64,000 bases of DNA from Moraxellaceae bacterium (GTDB lineage: Bacteria; Pseudomonadota; Gammaproteobacteria; Burkholderiales; Rhodocyclaceae). The translations under genes were made by a program, and so were the position numbers. A model generated the notes under the pieces. It was not told the origin of the DNA and did no database searches. It saw only the letters and a list, made by a program, of their open reading frames with translations. This document shows positions 1-7,371 of the stretch, piece after piece. The stretch covers positions 62,001 to 126,000 of the forward strand of contig JAVHYF010000006.1 of the NCBI GenBank assembly GCA_031119205.1, in the 5' to 3' direction. Each line of letters starts with the position of its first letter. Within the stretch, counting starts at the first letter, position 1.

Positions 1-609
1 TGGAACGGTGACGCCCGCCTGGCCGTGCTTGACCCCGCCAACGGGCGCTGGCGCCCGGTTACCCGCCTGTCATGGTCCTTCGAACCACGACGTCTGCTCT
101 CCGCGGAATTCCTGTGGCGCTTCAGCGTTGCAGATGGCGCGCCTTTCAGCCTCGCGGCCACGCCGGGCGGGGTCCGCGCGGAGGGTGTCAGCCTGCAGGT
201 TCCGGCCCGCTTCGCGCTGGAGCGCATTCCCCACATGTTCGGCCGCGCGGGCTGGCGGGGCGATCTCAGCATCCAGATTCCCGGCCTGCTGTGCAGCTGG
301 CGCGGCCGCTGCGATGGCAAGGCGCAGGCCACCTGGCGTGGCGCAGCTGCAGATCTTTTCCAGGGGCGCGCGCTCGGCGACTACCAGTTGCTCGCCAACG
401 CCAGCGATGGCTCCGTAAGCCTTGCACTGCAGACGATCTCGGGTGACGTCCGCCTGAGCGGCACCGGCGAACTCGATCCCCAGGGGCGGCTGCGCGCAAG
501 CGGCGTCGTGGAGGGCGACCCGGCCTTCGTCGGACGGCTGCCGAACATCGCGGGCCAGTGGGTCACGCAGGAAAGTCCGGCGCGCTTCCGCTTCAACGTC
601 AGTTACTGA
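1..609 (+). CDS. gspN: Type II secretion system protein N (GspN), 3' part
   Basis: Open reading runs from the first base of the window to TGA at 607-609, so the N-terminus lies outside. The visible 202 residues are a beta-rich, soluble-looking stretch with alternating hydrophobic residues and no membrane segment. They fit the periplasmic part of GspN, an inner-membrane-anchored accessory protein of the type II secretion apparatus. GspN has no catalytic motif, so the call rests on overall resemblance (for example SLQVPARFALERI and the LSGTGELDPQGRLRASG stretch near the end). In betaproteobacteria gspN usually ends a gsp operon, which would lie to the left. Nothing downstream continues that operon. 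Confidence 0.6.
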   Translation, partial: WNGDARLAVLDPANGRWRPVTRLSWSFEPRRLLSAEFLWRFSVADGAPFSLAATPGGVRAEGVSLQVPARFALERIPHMFGRAGWRGDLSIQIPGLLCSWRGRCDGKAQATWRGAAADLFQGRALGDYQLLANASDGSVSLALQTISGDVRLSGTGELDPQGRLRASGVVEGDPAFVGRLPNIAGQWVTQESPARFRFNVSY

Positions 610-790
610 GCATCCACCGCGGCACCATGGACGCTTGGTCTTTGTCACGACCATCCGCTACCATGCGCGCCGTCCAGGCCGACTGCCGGACATTTGCATT
701 GAACCTGGCTGCCTCCTGCGGGCAGCGAAGCACAAGAACATCCCGCCGGCTCCGTATCGGGGCCCGACGGGACGCTGCGGGGAGAGACAG

Positions 791-3070
791 ATGTTGCGGC
801 AAGACACGACGGCACTCGCGCGTGCCGGAGAAGCACTGAACGAGCACGCAGGAATCGCCCCGGCCACGGCGCTGGACTACTGGCAACAGAAGCTGGCCGG
901 AGCCCCCGGCCTGCTGCAGCTTCCCACGGATTTCCCGCGCCCCGCCCGGCAGGCACCCGAGCGCGCCACCCATCACTTTGCGTTCGGCCAGGCGCTGGCC
1001 AGCGCGCTGCGCGGAGACAGCGCCCCTCTCACGCTGCTCGCGAACCTTGTTGCCGGGCTGTCCATCCTGCTGTCGCGCTACAGCGCCAGCGATGATCTGT
1101 GCATTGCATGCAGGGCAGACAGCCTCGCCGGACTCACCCTGCCGATCAGGCTGGCGGGCCCCGGCACAAGCTACGCGAATCTCGTTGCACACACCCGCAA
1201 CGGCCTCGCCGATGCGGCCACCCATGCCGGCGGCAGCATCGAGCAACTGGTGCACGATCTGGCAGTCCCGCTGACGGACAGTCACGCGCCGCTGGCGCAG
1301 GTCGGCCTCAGCCTGTGCCCCGCCGGTATGGCACCAGCACATGAGGGCGACAGGCTGGACCTGCATCTCGTGATAGCCGATGACGCCGGACTCACCACCG
1401 AGCTGCGCTACGACCCGGCGCTGTTCCGGGCAAGCACTGCAGCACGCATGGCTGGACATCTGCAGCAGCTATTGCAAGCAGCCCTGCAGGATCCCGACCA
1501 GCATCCGGCCCGCCTGCCGATGCTGACGACAGATGAGTACCGCCAGATCGTAGTGGACTGGAATGCGACGAAAGCACCGCTTCCCGTCCAGTGCGTGCAT
1601 GACATCGTCGAGGAGCACGCACGCAAGGCGCCGCATGCCCCCGCAGTCGTGATCGGCACACAGGCACTGAGCTACGGCGAGTTGAACGCGCGCGCCAACA
1701 AACTCGCGCGCTACCTCCGCGATCACGGCGTAGGCCCGGATGTACTGGTCGGCGTATCAGTCAGCCGCTCGCTGGACATGATCGTCGGCATGCTGGGCAT
1801 CCTCAAGGCTGGTGGCGCCTATCTGCCACTGGACCCAAGCTACCCGGCGGACCGACTCGCCTACATGGTGGAGGACGCACGCCCTGCCTTGACGCTCACG
1901 CAGGAAGCCCTGTTGCCGAAACTGCCGGCAATGGACGCGCCGGCCGTCTGCCTTGACCGCGACTGGCACGCCATCGCCGGCTACAGCGACGCAGCACCCG
2001 ACCCGACCGCCGGACTGCGCAACCTTGCGTATGTCATCTACACCTCCGGCTCCACCGGCCGCCCCAAAGGCGTTGCACTGGAGCACATCGGCCTGACCAA
2101 CCTGTGCCATACGCAGGCCGACGCATTCGAAGTCACGGCGGACAGCCAGGTGCTGCAGTTTGCCTCGATCAGCTTCGATGCTGCAGTGTCGGAAACCTTC
2201 GTCACCCTGAGTCGCGGCGCCTGCCTGCATCTGATCCGGCAGGAGTCACTGCGCTCCTCGCAGGAGATCCTCAAGGTGCTCGATCAATCCGCCATCACGG
2301 TGGTGACCCTGCCACCCTCGCTGCTATCAGTGCTGCCTGCGCATCCCTTGCCGGCTCTCAGGACGCTCGTGCTGGCAGGAGAAGCGTGGCCACCGGAACT
2401 CGCCCGTCTGTGGGCCCCGGGTCGCCGCATGCTGAATGCGTATGGACCGACCGAGGGAACGGTCTGCGCGACCTGGGCCCTGATAACCGAGGACGTCGCA
2501 CACAACGTGCCGATCGGTCGCCCGTTGCCGAACGTCACCGTGTACATCCTGGACGAGCATCACCAACCCGTGCCCGTGGGCGTACCGGGTGAGCTCTACA
2601 TCGGCGGCATCGGGCTGGCACGCGGTTACCTGAATCGTCCGGAACTCACGGCCGAACGTTTCGTCCCGCACCCCTTCTCCGGCAACAGCGGAGAGAGGCT
2701 CTACCGCAGTGGCGACAAGGCGCGCTACCTCCCGGACGGCAACATCGAGTTCCTTGGCCGTATCGACAACCAGGTCAAGCTGCGGGGATACCGGATCGAA
2801 CTTGGCGAGATCGAGGCCGCGCTCACTGCTCACCCGTCCATCCACGATGCTGCCGTCATGGTTCGTGAGGACCACCCGGGCGAGCGCCGACTGGTGGCAT
2901 ACGTGATCAGCGACCAGCCCCTGGAAGGAAAGCAGCTTCGCGCGCACCTCCGCCAGAGCCTGCCTGACTACATGCTGCCGCAGCACTATGTGCAACTTGC
3001 GGCATTGCCGCTTAGCCCGAACGGCAAGGTGGACCGTCGCAGTCTCCCCCCCCCGTTGCCTGCGGCCTGA
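791..3070 (+). CDS. NRPS protein: C-terminal lobe of condensation domain + adenylation domain, no carrier domain
   Basis: 759 residues. ATG at 791 follows GGAGAGA; in-frame codons back to 635 lack homology. Residues ~25-240 match only the second half of a condensation domain: ALDYWQQKLAGAPGLLQLP, an LLSRYSASDD equivalent, a worn C6 motif (THAGGSIEQLV for HQDxPFE) and SHAPLAQV (C7). The N-lobe with HHxxxDG is absent. Residues ~250-755 are a full adenylation domain: A3 YTSGSTGRPKG (417-427), A5 NAYGPTE (549-555), A7 YRSGDKARYLPDG, A8 RIDNQVKLRGYRIELGEIE and A10 lysine in PNGKVDRRSL (743-752). The protein stops there, so the carrier must be separate, probably the next gene. Aligned to GrsA by eye, the pocket residues read D-A-S-T-V-A-A-V-C-K, which suggests Phe/Tyr-like aromatic substrates. 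A run of nine C (3046-3054) sits at the end of the A domain. Confidence 0.85.
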   Translation: MLRQDTTALARAGEALNEHAGIAPATALDYWQQKLAGAPGLLQLPTDFPRPARQAPERATHHFAFGQALASALRGDSAPLTLLANLVAGLSILLSRYSASDDLCIACRADSLAGLTLPIRLAGPGTSYANLVAHTRNGLADAATHAGGSIEQLVHDLAVPLTDSHAPLAQVGLSLCPAGMAPAHEGDRLDLHLVIADDAGLTTELRYDPALFRASTAARMAGHLQQLLQAALQDPDQHPARLPMLTTDEYRQIVVDWNATKAPLPVQCVHDIVEEHARKAPHAPAVVIGTQALSYGELNARANKLARYLRDHGVGPDVLVGVSVSRSLDMIVGMLGILKAGGAYLPLDPSYPADRLAYMVEDARPALTLTQEALLPKLPAMDAPAVCLDRDWHAIAGYSDAAPDPTAGLRNLAYVIYTSGSTGRPKGVALEHIGLTNLCHTQADAFEVTADSQVLQFASISFDAAVSETFVTLSRGACLHLIRQESLRSSQEILKVLDQSAITVVTLPPSLLSVLPAHPLPALRTLVLAGEAWPPELARLWAPGRRMLNAYGPTEGTVCATWALITEDVAHNVPIGRPLPNVTVYILDEHHQPVPVGVPGELYIGGIGLARGYLNRPELTAERFVPHPFSGNSGERLYRSGDKARYLPDGNIEFLGRIDNQVKLRGYRIELGEIEAALTAHPSIHDAAVMVREDHPGERRLVAYVISDQPLEGKQLRAHLRQSLPDYMLPQHYVQLAALPLSPNGKVDRRSLPPPLPAA

Positions 3071-3368
3071 TTTGTTTGCGACTGCCGGAGCATGCTTCGT
3101 GGCGGCCCGACTCGTTTATTACGGTCGTTCGCGCAAACTGCGAAATACAGCTACCCGAAAGGGCAAACCCTCCGTTTGTCTGCGAATCAAAAATGCCACA
3201 CAGACAAAATTGCCTGCATACAAAAATTTGAGATAAGCTTATATGGCTTTGTTATGCAATTTAACTAACAAAGTATAGAAGAAACAAAAAATACCCATAA
3301 AAATCAATCAATTGCGCCTCGCTAGGTTGGCGCAAAACAATAAAAACAACAATAACAACGGAGGCGCC
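3071..3368. other. AT-rich intergenic leader before the carrier-protein gene
   Basis: About 300 bases without a gene, much richer in A/T than its surroundings from ~3130 on. It contains AAAATCAATCAA at 3300-3311, also found at 18985-18996 before another cluster gene. A weak sigma70-like pair, TTGTTA (3249-3254) and TATAGA (3274-3279), has a 19-base spacer and is only suggestive. A GGAGG ribosome site (3360-3364) ends the region. The A domain frame stops at 3070; the overlapping frame continuing to 3236 encodes no carrier-protein motif. Confidence 0.5.
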
Positions 3369-3707
3369 ATGAATAACGCTGAAAATAACAGCGATCTCTG
3401 TGACGTCGTAGAAAAAGAAAAAAAGAACACGGATACGCCTGACCATCTGGTGGTCGGCGCGAGGTCATCTTCCGTAGTCGAATCGCTGCGCAGCATCTGG
3501 CAGGAATTGCTGCATGTATCGGCTATCGACGACACCGATGACTTCTTCGACCTGGGGGGGGATTCCCTTGGAGCCATCAGGATGCTCGAACGGATCGGTC
3601 GTGAATTCGGTGAGGATCTGCTTGAACCGGACATCATCTACACCGCCAGCCGGTTCGGTGATCTCGCCGCAGCCATCACCGCAGCGCTCGATCAGCGCGA
3701 GCCCTGA
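3369..3707 (+). CDS. Stand-alone peptidyl carrier protein (thiolation domain)
   Basis: 112 residues; ATG at 3369 with GGAGG nine bases upstream. Residues 1-33 are an Asn/Lys/Asp-rich, probably disordered leader. Residues ~36-108 are a thiolation domain with DDFFDLGGDSLGAIRML; Ser66 is the predicted phosphopantetheine site. The LGGDSL form is typical of NRPS carriers, so this probably receives the amino acid activated by the upstream adenylation protein, which lacks a carrier. A run of eight G (3554-3561) encodes the Gly-Gly just before the active serine; slippage there would destroy the protein. No phosphopantetheinyl transferase is encoded in the window. Confidence 0.88.
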   Translation: MNNAENNSDLCDVVEKEKKNTDTPDHLVVGARSSSVVESLRSIWQELLHVSAIDDTDDFFDLGGDSLGAIRMLERIGREFGEDLLEPDIIYTASRFGDLAAAITAALDQREP

Positions 3708-4004
3708 AAACTTGAACACCTGTAGCGCCTGAGCCTTGTGTAGCACAGGGGTGGCTTCAACCACCCCACCTGAAACACCGCTGCCCTGATGCCGCCAGCC
3801 GGTCTCGAGTGCAGAGGCGCATGTCATTGGCTGCAACCCGGGCCATGACCTGCTGGTAGCGCCGGCGACGCCGAAGGCCCGCCGAGTTAGACGAAACAAC
3901 CCAACACAGCATTACCGCGACTCTGGATTGCGGTGGACCGCTGTCGGCCGCAAGCAGCGGCTAACGCGGACAGCCATCGGGTCCGTTCAGACGAGGAATG
4001 AGCC
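3708..4004. other. Intergenic region with one hairpin
   Basis: Roughly 300 bases between the carrier gene and the next adenylation gene. It holds a perfect 7-bp hairpin, GGGGTGG (3748-3754) and CCACCCC (3761-3767), with a 6-base loop but no T-run, so it may be a weak terminator or a transcript-stabilising stem. No convincing ORF or promoter was seen. A purine-rich GAGGAA ribosome site lies at 3993-3998, just before the next start. Confidence 0.4.
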
Positions 4005-5315
4005 ATGCTCCTGATCAGTAAAGCTTTCGAGAACTACGCCGAACGTCCCTTCCTGGATCTCGGCACTACGCGCAGCAGCTTTGCCGAGATCGGCGAGACA
4101 GCAAACCGCATCGCCAAGCATCTCAGCGAGATTCCCGATGCGCCCTTCGTGGTGGTGGACTGTGCGGATGTCCAGCGTTATGTCGCCGTCTTCTGCGCCT
4201 GCGTGATCGCCGATAGAACCGTCGTGCCGTTCAGCACGCTGAAGCTGTCTTTCGAAGACCTGTCCGAAGCCCTTCCCGGCTTCGTCTTCATCGACGACAA
4301 GGGCGACCTCTCCACGCACCAGGGCACAGGGCAGGCCCAACGCAAGAGCGGCGACGTGTACTGCCTGTTCACCTCCGGCACTACCGGCAAGCCCAAGGGC
4401 ATCCTCGTTTCACGCGACAACCTGGAAGCCTATGTCGAGGGCATTTCCGGATTCATCCCCGAGTACACGCAGGCGACGAGCATCTCAGCGGTGTTCTCGC
4501 CGCTGTTCGATCTCTTCTATCACGACCTGCTGCTTGCCATGACCTACGGCGCGACACTACAGGTGCCATCGCCACGCGAACGCATGCTGATGGCGGAGTT
4601 CGTGCAGTCGCGCAAGATCGATCTCTGGTTCTCCACACCGACGCTCGCAGCGAACATCCTGGCGGCGCGTGCGCGCATGCCTGCGGCGGCCGAGAAACCG
4701 GTATCCATCCCGGTCTCACTGTTCTGTGGCGAGCGCCTGGGTGCTGGCCTGGCGATCGACTGGCACGGTCTGGGCAAGGGCGAGATCATCAACGTGTACG
4801 GTCCTACCGAGACCACCATCGCGTGCACCGGCGAACGCCTTGACCTTGACGGTCTTGAGCCGACCTCGGACGTGTCCATCGGCAAACCCTTCGGCGGCAA
4901 TCGCGGTGAGATTTCGCCGCACGGCACGCTGCTCATCCGCGGTCCGCAGGTCGCACGCTACCTGCACAGCACGGAAGTCGAGTTCTTCGACACCAAGGAT
5001 CTCGTGTCCGAACAGGACGGCAGGTATTTCTTCCATGGTCGGGCCGACGGACAACTCAAGATCAAGGGCATGCGCATCGAGAAGGAAGAGCTCGAACGCG
5101 TTGCCTGTGCCGTGCCCGGCGTGAAGTACGCCAAGATCCAGACCATCCTGCAGGACGGTCTCGTCAGTGGCTTCAATGTGATCGTGGTGGGTGACGCACC
5201 CGCCCGCAACATCACCGAAGCCTACAAGCAACGTTATGGCGCCGCGCTTATGCCGAGCGGCGTCGAATTCGTCGAAGAGTTTGCGACAGGTACCTCGGGC
5301 AAGGCCCGGGTTTGA
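4005..5315 (+). CDS. Stand-alone amino-acid-type adenylation enzyme (AMP-dependent ligase)
   Basis: 436 residues, short for the ANL superfamily. It carries the P-loop-like A3 motif FTSGTTGKPKG, A5 as NVYGPTETT, A7-like TKDLV, A8-like GRADGQLKIKGMRIEKEE and a C-terminal GTSGKARV that ends at the catalytic-lysine motif. The A4 region reads FDLFYHD, retaining the aspartate that in amino-acid-activating domains holds the alpha-amino group, as in FDxSxxE. An amino acid is therefore more likely than a plain fatty or aryl acid. It is followed 14 bases later by a small carrier protein, so it most likely loads that protein. Compare free A/T pairs such as DltA-DltC or prolyl-loading enzymes. The substrate is not predictable from sequence alone. 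Confidence 0.8.
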   Translation: MLLISKAFENYAERPFLDLGTTRSSFAEIGETANRIAKHLSEIPDAPFVVVDCADVQRYVAVFCACVIADRTVVPFSTLKLSFEDLSEALPGFVFIDDKGDLSTHQGTGQAQRKSGDVYCLFTSGTTGKPKGILVSRDNLEAYVEGISGFIPEYTQATSISAVFSPLFDLFYHDLLLAMTYGATLQVPSPRERMLMAEFVQSRKIDLWFSTPTLAANILAARARMPAAAEKPVSIPVSLFCGERLGAGLAIDWHGLGKGEIINVYGPTETTIACTGERLDLDGLEPTSDVSIGKPFGGNRGEISPHGTLLIRGPQVARYLHSTEVEFFDTKDLVSEQDGRYFFHGRADGQLKIKGMRIEKEELERVACAVPGVKYAKIQTILQDGLVSGFNVIVVGDAPARNITEAYKQRYGAALMPSGVEFVEEFATGTSGKARV

Positions 5316-5329
5316 GGAGGAGTCCCATC

Positions 5330-5563
5330 ATGCTGAAGGATCGTATCGTCTCGGAACTGCTGGCCCATCGTGAGTCGGGCGTCATCAAGGTCGACAACGA
5401 CTATGAACTGGACTCGCTCGCCAAACTGGAGGTCATTGCCTTCCTGGAAGGCCTGAAGCCCGGGCTGCTGGACAAGTGCTTCAACGAAGTCGCCGACGCG
5501 AGCACGCTCGACGCGATCATCGTGGTCTTCGAGGCCTACGAGCCGGCGGGCGCCATCGCCTGA
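5330..5563 (+). CDS. Small acyl/peptidyl carrier protein
   Basis: 77 residues; ATG at 5330 preceded by GAGGAGG (5314-5320), chosen over an in-frame start at 5312 that lacks a ribosome site. ELDSLAKLEVIAFLE places the predicted phosphopantetheine serine at residue 29 in a DSL motif. The four-helix carrier fold is plausible, though the protein is at the short end for the family. The stop overlaps the start of the next gene (TGATG), so translation is coupled. Likely client of the adenylation enzyme just upstream and substrate carrier for the KASIII-like and dehydrogenase proteins downstream. Confidence 0.75.
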   Translation: MLKDRIVSELLAHRESGVIKVDNDYELDSLAKLEVIAFLEGLKPGLLDKCFNEVADASTLDAIIVVFEAYEPAGAIA

Positions 5564-6441
5564 TGTCGATGCAGCGGCTTCCCCGTATCCGCATCGACGC
5601 CTATCGCCGTCACAGTTTCCGTGAGCAACGCCCCGCCCCCACGGTGATGCCGTGGCTGGACAGCTATTACCAGGGAATGCTGGCGCCATATGGCATCCCG
5701 ACCGATCCGGTCCAGATGTCCATGGGGCGGAACAACAGCTTCCTGGCAATGGCGAGCCACGTCCTCCAGGAACTGCATGACGATTGCCCGCTGACGGACA
5801 CCGGCTTGCTGCTCATGGCGCACCAGACGCTGGATACGTTTCATCCCTTCCAGTCGACCACCACCCTGCTCTGTCGCGCATTCGGCATCGATGCACCCGC
5901 CGTTGCCCTGACCGAACAGGAGCGGAGCACACCGTGCATCGGCCTGACCATCCTGCTTGCAGCCTTGCGCCAGACGGACTTCAAGGGTGCCGGCCTGTTG
6001 CTGGTACTCGACCAGGCCACACAGCCGTATCGCGGTGACTGGCACCCGCAGGAGAGCATCGACAATGCGTTGGTCCTGCGCCTGAGGGCTGCCGGAGACG
6101 ATGCGGGTACAACGCTGGATGGCCGTCGCTTCTGGCGTGAGTCAGGGAACGCCGATCCCGCGTGGATCTCCCAGTGCATCTATGCCTGGCTGGATAGCGC
6201 GCGCGTCGAGATGTCCGCCGTCGATGTGGTGGCAGACCCCGCGTTCGCGGCGGGCCTTGTGGCTGAAATGCCCGGCGTGCGCGTGCATGAATCGCAGTCT
6301 TGCTATATGTCCAGCGCAGATCTCATGTCGGTGCTCGACAGACTGGAGGACGGTGCGAAGAACGTCTTGCTGACGCACCTCACCCGCGACGGACATCTCT
6401 ACCTGTTCCTGTTCCGCCAGGGGACGCAATGCTCTATCTGA
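5563..6441 (+). CDS. KASIII-like (thiolase-fold) protein, divergent
   Basis: 292 residues, start ATG overlapping the preceding stop. The layout follows a ketoacyl-ACP synthase III: LLLMAHQTLDTFHPFQSTTTLLCRAFGI resembles the N-half, and STPCIGLTILLAAL places Cys125 where KASIII has its active cysteine (AACSG). DNALVLRLRAAG is like the oxyanion/mid-domain strand. In the C-half the usual catalytic His and Asn positions appear lost: VVADPAFAAGL stands where a VxHQAN-type motif is expected, and CYMSSADLM where GNTSAAS is. It may therefore be a non-decarboxylating acyltransferase or a structural partner of the following KASIII-like protein, with which it overlaps by 13 bases. Family assignment is from strand-by-strand reading, not a search. 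Confidence 0.55.
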   Translation: MSMQRLPRIRIDAYRRHSFREQRPAPTVMPWLDSYYQGMLAPYGIPTDPVQMSMGRNNSFLAMASHVLQELHDDCPLTDTGLLLMAHQTLDTFHPFQSTTTLLCRAFGIDAPAVALTEQERSTPCIGLTILLAALRQTDFKGAGLLLVLDQATQPYRGDWHPQESIDNALVLRLRAAGDDAGTTLDGRRFWRESGNADPAWISQCIYAWLDSARVEMSAVDVVADPAFAAGLVAEMPGVRVHESQSCYMSSADLMSVLDRLEDGAKNVLLTHLTRDGHLYLFLFRQGTQCSI

Positions 6442-7355
6442 ACAAAGTTGCCAGCTACCTGCCGCCAGGTCGTGGCCAGGTCATGGAAATGGCCGGGGGC
6501 CTCCACCTGACGCCGGCCACGGCGACGCTCTACCAGAAGGTGTACGGACTCGACACCATCGCACTGGCCGAAGGCGAGACGCTGCGCGACCTGCTGGATC
6601 AGGCGCTGACACGCATCCTCCCCGTAGAGGATGCAGACCGGAAGCGCATCAAGTACATATTCCACTGCCATGCCGCACCTTGTGTGTGCCCTGCCGGCGC
6701 CGAACTCGTCAGCGCGCTGCAACGCAAGCACGGGTTGCAGCACGCCGTGGCGGTCGGGCTCGCGCAGGATCAGTGCGCGACGCCACTGACAGCCTTGCGC
6801 CTGGCAGAAGTACTGCTGGCAGACGAGAGCGATGACGCGCAGGTCCTCCTGCTTACCGGTGAAATCTCCTTCCAGGAGCGACTGCGCGTGATCCCCAACA
6901 CCACCATCATCGGCGATGCGTCAGCCGCCTGCCTGGTGGGAAAGCGCGGCGACCACAATGCTGTCCTGACGCTCGCGCAACGGAAGTTCGAACATGCCGC
7001 CGTGCAGCCGACCACGCCCGGCATACCGGTGCCCGCCACCAGTTACGGCGAGGACCTGATCCACGTGATCCGCGATGCGCTCGATGCGGTGTCGATGAAG
7101 ATCGAGGACCTCTCCCTGATCCTAGTGCACAACGTTAACGCCATCTCGTGGAAGTTCTTCGCACGCAACTTCCCCTGCTCGCCCGAACTGCTCTTCCTGG
7201 ACAACATCCCGAAGGCAGGCCATTGCTTCACATCGGACCCCTTCATCAACTACTGCGACGCAGTGCAGACCGGACGGCTCAAGCCGGGCGACCATTTCAT
7301 GATGGTGTCGGTAGGCACCACGTCCACGTTTGCGGCCGTCGTGCTGCGCCACTGA
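6429..7355 (+). CDS. KASIII-family condensing/acyltransferase enzyme
   Basis: 308 residues; start ATG 6429 lies inside the 3' end of the previous gene. Recognisable 3-oxoacyl-ACP synthase III features: Cys116 in DQCATPLTAL (nucleophile), IGDASAACLVG, His234 in ILVHNVNA (catalytic His) and a C-terminal LKPGDHFMMVSVGTTSTFAAVVL that matches the family's last strand pair. The third catalytic residue, Asn in GNTSAAS, is replaced by His265 (AGHCFTSD). Such changes are known in KASIII relatives that transfer acyl groups to O or N instead of doing a Claisen condensation (CerJ-type enzymes). Likely pairs with the upstream KASIII-like protein. The substrate is probably a carrier-bound aminoacyl or acyl group from this cluster. 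Confidence 0.75.
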   Translation: MLYLNKVASYLPPGRGQVMEMAGGLHLTPATATLYQKVYGLDTIALAEGETLRDLLDQALTRILPVEDADRKRIKYIFHCHAAPCVCPAGAELVSALQRKHGLQHAVAVGLAQDQCATPLTALRLAEVLLADESDDAQVLLLTGEISFQERLRVIPNTTIIGDASAACLVGKRGDHNAVLTLAQRKFEHAAVQPTTPGIPVPATSYGEDLIHVIRDALDAVSMKIEDLSLILVHNVNAISWKFFARNFPCSPELLFLDNIPKAGHCFTSDPFINYCDAVQTGRLKPGDHFMMVSVGTTSTFAAVVLRH

Positions 7356-7371
7356 ATCCCGGACTGCCCGC

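Noticed and set aside
635-790. N-terminal extension of the NRPS protein back to 635
   Set aside because: The 52 extra residues are low-complexity and unlike any condensation domain; ATG 791 has a good ribosome site.
3048-3236. Programmed frameshift from the A domain into a fused carrier domain
   Set aside because: The frame entered after the C9 run ends at 3236 and encodes no LGGxS motif; the carrier is a separate gene with its own ribosome site.
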